From the NCBI RefSeq assembly GCF_004299445.1, contig NZ_SCTC01000009.1:1-64000 (forward strand): 64,000 bases of DNA, in the 5' to 3' direction. This document shows, piece after piece, positions 16,309 to 23,800 of the stretch. The translations under genes and the position numbers were made by a program. Every line of letters starts with the position of its first letter. Within the stretch, counting starts at the first letter, position 1. The DNA is from Phenylobacterium sp. GTDB lineage: Bacteria > Pseudomonadota > Alphaproteobacteria > Caulobacterales > Caulobacteraceae. Under the pieces are notes generated by a model. That model was not told the origin of the DNA. It worked only from the letters and a program-made list of their open reading frames with translations, and made no database searches.

Positions 16309-17475
16309 TCAGTTAATCGCGGGAGAAACAGGCGGCGTGACGCCCAGCTTCTTCAGGACGAACTGGTGCATCGGCAACGGGTTCTGAATGACCGGTCCCC
16401 CGAACGGCGCGCAGAGCGAGAACAGCAGCAGGGCGATAAGGGGGCCCTTCCCCAGCTGCAGAGGCTTCTGAGCGCCATAGGCCATGAGGAGCAGCAGCGA
16501 CATCGAGGCGCTCAGGCCGACCCAACGGTAAAAGTCTGTGGCGATTACATAGATCAGGAATGGCGCCACGGCGGAGGCGGCGAGGAGAAGGCGCTGGAAC
16601 CAGCGCGGCTCGTTGCGCACGAGCAGCGCGAACACGAACGCCGCGTAGCCGACTGGGACGATTAGGAAGCCCGCGTGGCGCAGCAGGTGCATGGCGAGGA
16701 AGCCCAGCGAGCGCTGGTTCTGTTCGATCGATGAGCCGACTTCGAAATAGCCGCTCCAGAGGTCCATCTGGCCGACCGCGTGCGGGATGAGCCGCGCCAT
16801 GGCGGCTTCGTACTGGGCCTGGGGCATGGACGTGACGCCGAACAGGATGACGATCAGCGCGCTCACCGACAGCGCCAGAACGGGCGGCGCCAGCATCCTC
16901 AGCGACCTCCCTGGCTGGGCCAGCAGCTGAAGATCGTTGCGTAGGAGGTAGGCGGTGAACTGGGCCGGCGCCGTGAAGAGAAAGAGCTCGTGCACAAACG
17001 GTCCGACGAACATCACCGCGCTGAACAGGAACACGTTGCGCACCAGGACGATGTTCAGGAACGCGAGGATGAGGATGAAGACGTCCAGTGATCCCGTCGT
17101 GTAGGCCACCTGCAGGATGAAGGCCGGCGACAGGAAGACGGCGGCTTTGAAGAGCCATCCCTGATCGTACTTCGATCGAAGAAAGTAGACGGTGGTCAGG
17201 CCGATCAGCGCGAGGAGCGCCAGATGCTGGACGGTGATGGCGAAATGGTAGGCGTTCTCGAACAGGCCTGGAAACGGCGTCGCCTGCAGTAGCGTGCCGA
17301 CGAGACCCCGCCGCACGAACCCGAAGTCGCCGTAGTTCACGTAGAACGGCCACACCCGCCCGAAGGATTTCACACCGAGGTCGGTGACGATCCAGCGGTC
17401 CAGGATCAGGAACGCGGCCAGGATGGACGCCAGCGCAGCGACCAGAGTGGGCTGGACGGTGCGGCTGAGCTTCAT
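16309..17475 (-). CDS. Polytopic membrane protein, candidate arabinosyl/glycosyl transferase
   Basis: 388 aa with about ten hydrophobic segments. The first periplasmic loop, after the first helix, has NYGDFGFVRRGLVGTLL, an acidic-plus-basic loop typical in position of GT-C glycosyltransferases that use lipid-linked sugars. Its ATG overlaps the DprE2-like gene stop by 4 bp, so it is the last member of the overlapped decaprenyl-arabinose-type block. I infer that it could transfer the lipid-linked sugar made by the upstream enzymes. No family name is certain. Confidence 0.6.
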   Translation of the reverse strand: MKLSRTVQPTLVAALASILAAFLILDRWIVTDLGVKSFGRVWPFYVNYGDFGFVRRGLVGTLLQATPFPGLFENAYHFAITVQHLALLALIGLTTVYFLRSKYDQGWLFKAAVFLSPAFILQVAYTTGSLDVFILILAFLNIVLVRNVFLFSAVMFVGPFVHELFLFTAPAQFTAYLLRNDLQLLAQPGRSLRMLAPPVLALSVSALIVILFGVTSMPQAQYEAAMARLIPHAVGQMDLWSGYFEVGSSIEQNQRSLGFLAMHLLRHAGFLIVPVGYAAFVFALLVRNEPRWFQRLLLAASAVAPFLIYVIATDFYRWVGLSASMSLLLLMAYGAQKPLQLGKGPLIALLLFSLCAPFGGPVIQNPLPMHQFVLKKLGVTPPVSPAIN

Positions 17476-18206
17476 AGGCGGGTGCGCTTGAACACAGCTT
17501 CGGGCAGGTGGGTGATGATCAGCATGACCAGCGCCCACACCGGCTTCACATAGATGACGTCGCGCTTGCGTCGCACGGCCTTTTCGATGGCGGCGGCGAC
17601 GGCCGCGGGCTGTGCCGTCAGGGCGGGCGACAGCTTCATGCCTTCGGTCATTCGCGTGGCGACGAAGCCCGGTTTCACCGTCAGAACCTGCACCGGCGTT
17701 CCCGACAGCCGGTTGCGAAGCCCCGACAGGAAGGCGGTGAAGCCTGCTTTGGCGGAGCCATAGACGTAGTTCGAGCCGCGGCCGCGATCGCCGGCCACCG
17801 AACTGATGCCCACCAAAGCGCCTGAGCCCCGGGCCACGAAGCGGTTGGCGAAGGCGGCCAGGATCAGCGCCGGGGCCTCGAAGTTGCTGCGCAGGACGAT
17901 GGCTGCCTGGACCTGGTCCACCTCTGACGTCGGCTGGTCGCCCATATAGCCGATGGCGCAGACGACGACGCCCGGGAGGTTGGGCAGGGCGTCGATCCAG
18001 GCGTCGGGGGCGTCCTTGAGCGCATCGTACTCATGCAGGGTGGCGGCCACGCCATGGCGCAGGGCGATATCGGCGCGGTCGGCTTCAAGGCCCTGGGCGC
18101 CGCGCGCGGCGAGCTGGATCGGGTGGCCGGCCGCTGCGAAGCGACGAGCGATGGCTAGGCCCATGTCCGAGCGACCGCCCAGGATCAGAACTGGGGGCTT
18201 GGTCAT
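17472..18206 (-). CDS. dprE2: SDR oxidoreductase, DprE2-like
   Basis: 244 aa. The NAD(P) motif reads LILGGRSDMGLAIA, the catalytic Tyr/Lys are in YVYGSAKAGF, and ISSVAGDRG supplies the Ser. DprE2 reduces decaprenyl-phospho-2-keto-arabinofuranose made by DprE1, giving decaprenyl-phospho-D-arabinose. It overlaps the DprE1-like gene by 4 bp upstream and the polytopic protein by 4 bp downstream. The SDR family is certain; the DprE2 role rests on the neighbour. Confidence 0.82.
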   Translation of the reverse strand: MTKPPVLILGGRSDMGLAIARRFAAAGHPIQLAARGAQGLEADRADIALRHGVAATLHEYDALKDAPDAWIDALPNLPGVVVCAIGYMGDQPTSEVDQVQAAIVLRSNFEAPALILAAFANRFVARGSGALVGISSVAGDRGRGSNYVYGSAKAGFTAFLSGLRNRLSGTPVQVLTVKPGFVATRMTEGMKLSPALTAQPAAVAAAIEKAVRRKRDVIYVKPVWALVMLIITHLPEAVFKRTRL

Positions 18207-19525
18207 AGGCTGAGCCTCTCTGACTGACCTGAAATGAACGCGCCCGAACGGCCGGCGTCGGCGCGCATGGCGAGGAAGCGGTCTACGCGAGGATCCGACC
18301 GGCGCAGCGTCTCGGCGGTCATCCGGCTGTCCTTCGCGAGGTAGAATCGACCCCCGTGCGCGATAGTGATGGCGTCGAGTTCAGTCAGCAATCGCAGGCT
18401 CTTGGGGTTCACGGGGAAGTCGATGGCGAGCGTGTAGCCCTCCATCGGGAAGGAGAACGCGCTCTCTTGGGGCCCAAGGCGCTTGAGGACCGTCAGGAAA
18501 GAGCCCTGGCGAGCGCCCGAGATCGCCCTCAGCATCGCCTCCAACCCCTCTCGGGCGGAAGCCAGGGGGAGGGCGCACTGGAACTGGGCGAAGCCCTTGC
18601 GGCCGTACATGCGGTTCCAGTGGAGGATGGCGTCGAGCGGGTAGAAGTAGGTGTCCCAATCCACATAGTCGACGCCGCTCGCCCAGGCGCCCTTGCGGTA
18701 ATAGAGCGCGTTGAAGGCCCGAACCGAGAGGCCGTTGATTGTGAACGAGGGAGCGTCCAACGGCATGGTGAGTTTGCGTTTTGGGGGCGTGCGTAGCGGG
18801 TCGGCGCGCTTTGCGTCCGGCAGTTCGGCCCGGGTGGCGTGCTCGCCCAGGGTGATCAGCGAGCGTCCCATGGACTTGCCGGTGCAGAGGCAGTCGATCC
18901 AGGCCACAGCGTAGGCCGCGTCGCTGCCGGCCTCCAAGGCCTCCATGGCGGTGGCGAGGTCGGGGGCGGCGATGGCTGTCTGGCGGATCCAGGCGCTCTC
19001 GACGGGGCGCAGGCGGATCGCCGTGCGGAGGATCACGCCGGTCAGACCCATGCCGCCCAGGGTAAAGTCGAACAGTTCGGGGTTCTCGGCGCGCGAGCAT
19101 CGGCGGACCTGGCCGTCCGCGCCCATAACGTCGATCCAGTCGACGAACGACCGAAAGGAGCCGTTGCGGCGGTGGTTCTTACCGTGGACGTCGGCGGCGA
19201 TGGCGCCCCCCAGGGTGACGTACTTGGTGCCGGGCGTGACCCACGGGAACCAGCCGCGGGGCAGGAAGGCGTCGATCACGTCGCCCAACAGGACGCCGGC
19301 TTCGGCGGTCAGCTGTCCGGCCTCGGGGTCGAAGGCCAGCATGCGGTTCAGGCGCCGCATGTCGACGGTATTGGCTGGGTTCTGGGCGCTGTCGCCATAG
19401 GCGCGGCCGTTGCCGCGCGCGATCAGCGGGCCGCCGGAGACCTGGGCCCGAAGTTCGTCCTCGCTCCGCGGTCCGGTCACCCGGCAGTCGCGGCGTGGAA
19501 AGCGTCCCCAGCCTTCGACGTTCAT
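18203..19525 (-). CDS. dprE1: FAD-dependent oxidase, DprE1-like
   Basis: 440 aa. The FAD-binding part has ARGNGRAYGDSAQN, TPGTKYVTLGGAIAADVHGK and GGMGLTGVI. The C-terminal substrate part has GRFYLAKDSRM, whose Lys (398) matches the essential Lys418 of mycobacterial DprE1. The enzyme oxidises polyprenyl-phospho-ribose at C2. Where the mycobacterial enzyme has Cys387 (context ICVDFP), this one has Ala367 (context LAIDFP). It overlaps gtrA and dprE2 by 4 bp each. Confidence 0.88.
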   Translation of the reverse strand: MNVEGWGRFPRRDCRVTGPRSEDELRAQVSGGPLIARGNGRAYGDSAQNPANTVDMRRLNRMLAFDPEAGQLTAEAGVLLGDVIDAFLPRGWFPWVTPGTKYVTLGGAIAADVHGKNHRRNGSFRSFVDWIDVMGADGQVRRCSRAENPELFDFTLGGMGLTGVILRTAIRLRPVESAWIRQTAIAAPDLATAMEALEAGSDAAYAVAWIDCLCTGKSMGRSLITLGEHATRAELPDAKRADPLRTPPKRKLTMPLDAPSFTINGLSVRAFNALYYRKGAWASGVDYVDWDTYFYPLDAILHWNRMYGRKGFAQFQCALPLASAREGLEAMLRAISGARQGSFLTVLKRLGPQESAFSFPMEGYTLAIDFPVNPKSLRLLTELDAITIAHGGRFYLAKDSRMTAETLRRSDPRVDRFLAMRADAGRSGAFISGQSERLSL

Positions 19526-19950
19526 GCGCCCCCCTTGGAGGCGGCCACGGCGGGCGCGAAGACGAACCTGCGGTCGAGCTGGTACTTCACGACGTACCCC
19601 ACCGCGAGGCCCAGGCAGGCGCCCAGTTCGCGCATGAGGTCGGTGCGCCAGATCAGCCAGAAGGCCGTCTCGGCGCCCCAGAAGATCGCCGTCGTGATGA
19701 CACCCATGGCCGTATAGAGGGCGAACTTCCTGCCGTGGGCCTGCACGCCGGTGGCGGTGTCGTAGAAGATCCAGCGCTTATCCAGCACGTACTTGATCGC
19801 CAGGCCGACGAGCGTCCCCACCGCGACGGCGGCGGTGAACCCGAGGGCAGACGCGTTGATCGCCAGCACCACCCGCTGGGCGGCGAGGTTGGCCACCGTG
19901 GCGACGACCGCAAAGGCGGAGTAGCGGACGACAAGGCTGCCCAGGGTCAC
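19522..19950 (-). CDS. GtrA-family small membrane protein
   Basis: 142 aa, four hydrophobic helices, with the GtrA signature pieces RYSAFAVVATVANLA near the start, IKYVLDKRWIF in the middle and YVVKYQLDRRFVF near the end. GtrA proteins help move lipid-linked sugars across the inner membrane; the mycobacterial Rv3789 relative sits beside dprE1/dprE2. A GTG start overlaps the HAD-UbiA stop (GTGA). The pairing of neighbours makes a role in flipping polyprenyl-phospho-arabinose likely. Confidence 0.88.
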   Translation of the reverse strand: MTLGSLVVRYSAFAVVATVANLAAQRVVLAINASALGFTAAVAVGTLVGLAIKYVLDKRWIFYDTATGVQAHGRKFALYTAMGVITTAIFWGAETAFWLIWRTDLMRELGACLGLAVGYVVKYQLDRRFVFAPAVAASKGGA

Positions 19951-21380
19951 GGGATCGTGCCCGCCACCACGATAGCCCCGATGACGACGCCGCAGATCTG
20001 GCTGACGCGATCCTTCACCGCGAAAACCACCGGGTCATCGTGCATGCGGCGACGATGGGTGACGAACACCATCCGGCTGATCCAGAAGAACAGCACCAGG
20101 CAGATCCCCAGCAGCATGTAGGGCCGGGGGTAGAGCGCCTTCACCTCGGGCGAGTTGGTGTAGAGCGCCATGACAAGCACCGAGACGTAACCCGAGGCGG
20201 TCGCCATGCTGGTGATCAGCTGCAGGTCTTCGCCGCGGTAGCCGCGCCCTTTGGTGACCGTGTTCGAGGCGACCTCGTCGGCGAGCTCGGCCTGACGCTT
20301 CACCGCCGCCAGCGAGAAGAAGAAGAACACCGAGAAGGCCAGGAGCCAGATCGAGAGCGGGATGCCGGTCGCCACGCCGCCCGCGAAGATGCGGATCGTG
20401 TAGAGGCCGGCCAGCACGCAGATGTCGATGATGATCCGGCGCTTGAGATAGAGCGAATAGGCCGTCGTGGTGACGTAGTAGCCCAGCATCACCAGCACGA
20501 AGTTCGGCCCCAACGGCAGCGCCAGCAGGAAGCCCGCGATCAACAGCGAGGGCGCGAGCCATGTGCCGTAGGCCAGGGGGATGGCGCCCGACGCGAAAGG
20601 ACGCTTGCGCTTGCGCGGGTGAGACCGGTCGGCCGAGAGGTCGAGGAGGTCGTTCAGGACGTAAACGCTGGAGGCCACGAGGCTGAAGACCACGAAGGCC
20701 ATCAGCGCCTGGAGCAGGGTCGCGAGTTGCAACGCGTGGGCCGTGAACACGGGCAGGAACACCAGCACGTTCTTGAGCCACTGGTGCGGGCGCAGCGCCT
20801 TCAGCACCGCCTTGGCCGAGACGCGTTCGGGCGAGAGATGCTCGACCTCGCAGCCCAGCTTGTCGACCCGCGCCCGAAGGGCCTTGGAGTTGGTGTGGGT
20901 GATGGCCTGGGCGCTCTTGGACCAGACCGCGAGGTCGGCGTTGGTGTCGCCCATGTAGGCGAAGCCACCCTGGCCGTAGCGCTCTTCCAGGAATGCGCCC
21001 TTGCGCGACGCCTTGAGGTTGGTCGAGCCGTCGGAGCCGTGCGCCTCGTCGAAGATGCCCAGGTGCGCACTGATCTTGTCCGCCAGGCTCTGGTCCGAAG
21101 CCGTGACGAGGGCGGTTCGGCCGCCGGCTTCGCGCCAGGCGCGGACGTAGGTCACGACATCTTCGTTGTAGGGCAGCACGGTGACGTCGACGTCCGACAT
21201 CTCGCAGAGACGCTGCTTCACTGCGGCGCGGCCCTTGGCCAGGCCTGCGGCGGCGACGAACGGCGTCGTCCAGTTGTGCGCGAGCGCCGACCAGAACGTC
21301 TCGAACAGCATGTCCGTGCGGATGAGCGTGCCGTCCAGGTCGACGGCCAGGACTCGTCCCTTGAGGTTTGCTGGCTTCAA
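19947..21380 (-). CDS. HAD phosphatase-UbiA prenyltransferase fusion (DPPR synthase-like)
   Basis: 477 aa with a TTG start behind GGAAGGA. Residues about 10-180 are a HAD hydrolase: DLDGT at 14-18, a Thr/Ser strand (ALVTAS) and GDTNAD near 144. Residues about 190-477 are a UbiA domain with about eight helices and the NDLLDLSADRSHP metal/diphosphate motif at 243. UbiA relatives such as Rv3806c join phosphoribosyl pyrophosphate to polyprenyl phosphate; a separate phosphatase then removes the 5-phosphate. The fusion would do both steps in one chain. It heads the overlapped arabinose-lipid block. Confidence 0.88.
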   Translation of the reverse strand: MKPANLKGRVLAVDLDGTLIRTDMLFETFWSALAHNWTTPFVAAAGLAKGRAAVKQRLCEMSDVDVTVLPYNEDVVTYVRAWREAGGRTALVTASDQSLADKISAHLGIFDEAHGSDGSTNLKASRKGAFLEERYGQGGFAYMGDTNADLAVWSKSAQAITHTNSKALRARVDKLGCEVEHLSPERVSAKAVLKALRPHQWLKNVLVFLPVFTAHALQLATLLQALMAFVVFSLVASSVYVLNDLLDLSADRSHPRKRKRPFASGAIPLAYGTWLAPSLLIAGFLLALPLGPNFVLVMLGYYVTTTAYSLYLKRRIIIDICVLAGLYTIRIFAGGVATGIPLSIWLLAFSVFFFFSLAAVKRQAELADEVASNTVTKGRGYRGEDLQLITSMATASGYVSVLVMALYTNSPEVKALYPRPYMLLGICLVLFFWISRMVFVTHRRRMHDDPVVFAVKDRVSQICGVVIGAIVVAGTIP

Positions 21381-21525
21381 GGCAGGTCCTTCCCCTTCGG
21401 TCCGTCCAAGGCGCGCATGATCGAGAGGTATCTGGTTCCGCAGGCGTTAAGGTTAGATGACGCGGACATGCCCCGTCGATCTCGCGACGGACATTACCGC
21501 TCGATTGCGCGGGTTTCTGTCGGCT

Positions 21526-22221
21526 CTAGTAGGCCCGTTCGTCGCCGAAGATCAGCGGGATCGTGCGCCAGATGATCTTGATGTCGAGTCCGAACGTCCA
21601 GGTGTCGATGTACTCGTTGTCGGCTCCGACACGATCGATGATCGCTTGTAGTTCCTTCACCTCGCCTCGGAAGCCGCAAACGGCGGCGTAGCCGGTGAGA
21701 CCGGGTTTGGCGCGGAAGCGGAGATTGTAGCCCGGCGCCTGCTCGCTCCAGGCCTCGTCGTGGGCGACGGCGTGGGGCCGCGGGCCGATCAGGGACATCT
21801 CGCCCCGCAGCACGTTGAGCAGCTGGGGCAGCTCGTCGATCGAGAACTTGCGCAGTATGGCGCCCAGCGGGGTGACGCGCTTGTCGCCCTGAGTGGCCTG
21901 CCGAACGGTGTCGCCGTCCTCGGTCACGGTCATCGTGCGGAACTTGAAGACGGTGAAGATCACGCCGTTGAGCCCGGTGCGGCGCTGGCGGAAGAGAGCG
22001 GGCCCTGGCGATTCCAGACGCACCAGAAGCGCGACCGTGAGCAGCAACGGAAGGAAGAACAGCAGCGCGCCCGCCGACAAGATGATGTCGAACGCACGCT
22101 TCCGCTTGCTGGTGGCCACGGCCATCACGGGCGCGTTGGCTGCGACAGGCGGCCGGTGACCGCCCGTAGGCGACCAGTTGGCGGCTTCGGCATGCGCTCG
22201 GAACTCCGCAGGTTTATTCAT
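21526..22221 (-). CDS. Short-form sugar transferase (polyprenyl phosphoglycosyltransferase)
   Basis: 231 aa. One N-terminal hydrophobic hairpin (ILSAGALLFFLPLLLTVALL) is followed by the catalytic domain: SPGPALFRQRRTG, FKFRTM, SIDELPQLLN, GEMSLIGPRPHA and KPGLTGYAAVCG. It lacks the large N-terminal region of the full-length paralogue at 14786. It starts a polysaccharide or glycolipid chain on polyprenyl phosphate. The start overlaps the end of the small gene upstream by 8 bp. Confidence 0.92.
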   Translation of the reverse strand: MNKPAEFRAHAEAANWSPTGGHRPPVAANAPVMAVATSKRKRAFDIILSAGALLFFLPLLLTVALLVRLESPGPALFRQRRTGLNGVIFTVFKFRTMTVTEDGDTVRQATQGDKRVTPLGAILRKFSIDELPQLLNVLRGEMSLIGPRPHAVAHDEAWSEQAPGYNLRFRAKPGLTGYAAVCGFRGEVKELQAIIDRVGADNEYIDTWTFGLDIKIIWRTIPLIFGDERAY

Positions 22222-22447
22222 AGCACCGCCGTCGATCGGGCTTGTCGAGGCCGCTCAGGAAGGCGGACAGCGCCTCGGCGCTCCAGAGGCGCACCATAAG
22301 ACGCGAGCCCTGGCCGTCGAATTCCGTGCTGAGGTTGGCGGGGCCGTCCGCCACGTCGGCGTGGCGGCTGACAAAGCCGTAGAACGCTGCACGGATCTTG
22401 TCCGCATCGTCCTCGGCTGCGAAGCGCGTCTCAAATCCGGACATCAT
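22214..22447 (-). CDS. Small protein between two sugar transferases, unknown
   Basis: 77 aa from an ATGATG start; an ATG at 22531 would give 105 aa. It is soluble and acidic (about half helix-formers), without signal peptide, membrane segment or recognisable motif. Its 3' end overlaps the next sugar transferase by 8 bp, which argues that it is translated and may act with that enzyme. I do not recognise a family. Confidence 0.5.
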   Translation of the reverse strand: MMSGFETRFAAEDDADKIRAAFYGFVSRHADVADGPANLSTEFDGQGSRLMVRLWSAEALSAFLSGLDKPDRRRCYE

Positions 22448-22600
22448 CCCCGACCGTCCCGTGGACCACGCCCCATCTGGAGCAAAACCCGCGCCAAGCT
22501 TCCCGTCCCGGCGCTGCGTGATCTGAACCATATTCGGTCGAGCCGGCCGTTCGGTTGCAGACAGGGTTGAGGAAATGTGACCGCCCTGGGGCGAAAGGGC

Positions 22601-23284
22601 CTAATAGGCCTGCGGATCGCGGAAGATAATGAGCGCCGTCCTGGCGAGGATCGCGATGTCGAGGCCCAGCGACCAGCTGTCGATATAGAGGTTGTCGGCG
22701 GAAATCCGGTCCCGCATGCCGCGGAGATCCTGAATCTCACCGCGCAGGCCGTTCACCTGAGCCAGACCGGTCAGGCCCGGCTTGACCCGGAAGCGGTCGG
22801 CGTAGGCGGGGATGCGCTCGCCGTAGAACTCATCGTGCGCCAGGGCGTGGGGGCGAGGCCCAACGATCGACATGTCACCCATCAGCACGTTCAGGAACTG
22901 TGGGAGTTCATCGAGGCTGAGCTTGCGGAGCAGGCCGCCGACCGCGGTGACGCGGGCGTCGTTCCGGGTGGCCTGGCGGACGTCACCGGCGTCCTCGGTC
23001 ACGGTCATCGTGCGGAACTTGTAGATCGTGAAGATGCGTCCGTGATGGCCCGTCCGGCGCTGCCTGAATATCACCGGGCCCTTGGACTCCATTCGGACCG
23101 CCAGCGCGACGCAGCAGAGCAGCGGTAGGAAGAGGAAGAGGGCCAGGGCGGCGCCTACGATGTCGATCGTGCGTTTGCTCCAGCTGCGCGCGGCGTCATA
23201 GCCGAACGGCGTCGATGCAGCCCGGCCGGCCGGCTCTTCAGCCTGCACCACCGAGCCTATCGTCCCTTCGGCGATATCCGTCAT
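22601..23284 (-). CDS. Short-form sugar transferase (second copy)
   Basis: 227 aa, close in layout to the 21526 gene: N-terminal hydrophobic hairpin (IVGAALALFLFLPLLC), then SKGPVIFRQRRTG, YKFRTM, SLDELPQFLN, GDMSIVGPRPHA and KPGLTGLAQVNG. The two share the run TMTVTED, so they are likely paralogues from a local duplication. It is the first gene of the minus-strand block leading to the DprE genes. Confidence 0.92.
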   Translation of the reverse strand: MTDIAEGTIGSVVQAEEPAGRAASTPFGYDAARSWSKRTIDIVGAALALFLFLPLLCCVALAVRMESKGPVIFRQRRTGHHGRIFTIYKFRTMTVTEDAGDVRQATRNDARVTAVGGLLRKLSLDELPQFLNVLMGDMSIVGPRPHALAHDEFYGERIPAYADRFRVKPGLTGLAQVNGLRGEIQDLRGMRDRISADNLYIDSWSLGLDIAILARTALIIFRDPQAY

Positions 23285-23427
23285 CGAAACAGCCCCAATC
23301 TACGCAACTGACTGGACGCCCCCGCCACCAGTCCACCACTCGTTAATCGTCTTCTCCAACGAACTGTTCACGCTCATTGGTACATTTTACGACACAGCCC
23401 AAGAATTGGGCGTGCCGGAGTAGGATC

Positions 23428-23586
23428 ATGCCGTCCGACGTGTCGATCGACCTCGTCGCACATAGCGCCGTCGAAGCCCGCGCGACCCGACGCCTGCCGG
23501 TGGGCATAGGCCTGACCATCGGCGCCTGCGCGTCTGTGGCCCTGTGGACCGTCATCGGCATCAGCCTGCGGGCGCTTCTGGCCTAA
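23428..23586 (+). CDS. Small single-helix membrane protein
   Basis: 52 aa, with GGAGTAGG just before the ATG. The N-terminal half is polar, followed by one hydrophobic helix (about 28-50) with an Arg near the end. The short reading is preferred because the upstream extension lacks a ribosome-binding site. No family recognised. Confidence 0.5.
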   Translation: MPSDVSIDLVAHSAVEARATRRLPVGIGLTIGACASVALWTVIGISLRALLA

Positions 23587-23800
23587 CGTCGACGCCGAGG
23601 TCGCGGCGCGGGGAAATTCCCTCGCCGCTCCTATAGTTAGCCATATTTTACCTGCCCCAGCCCCTTCGGGTCAATCAACCGCGTTCGGCGAGCGATGACG
23701 CGCCGGCATCATTTGCCGTGGTCCGGTCTCGGCGCTAGGTGGGGGCGTTCGCGCCGTCGGGGCGCGCGGAGGCTGTTCGATCCCAGCGCCCGTCTATCCG
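23587..23800. promoter_or_regulatory. Intergenic region before the ManC-AGE gene
   Basis: About 210 bp. It contains an AT-rich patch (23631-23653) that could be a promoter core. A GGAGG motif at 23768-23772 is the only clear ribosome-binding site, and it lies 7 bp before an in-frame ATC at 23780 rather than before the GTG at 23801. Confidence 0.35.

Noticed and set aside
20040-21575. A 511-codon plus-strand frame opposite the HAD-UbiA gene
   Set aside because: Shadow frame with His, Gln and Arg runs; the opposite strand has clear HAD and UbiA motifs.
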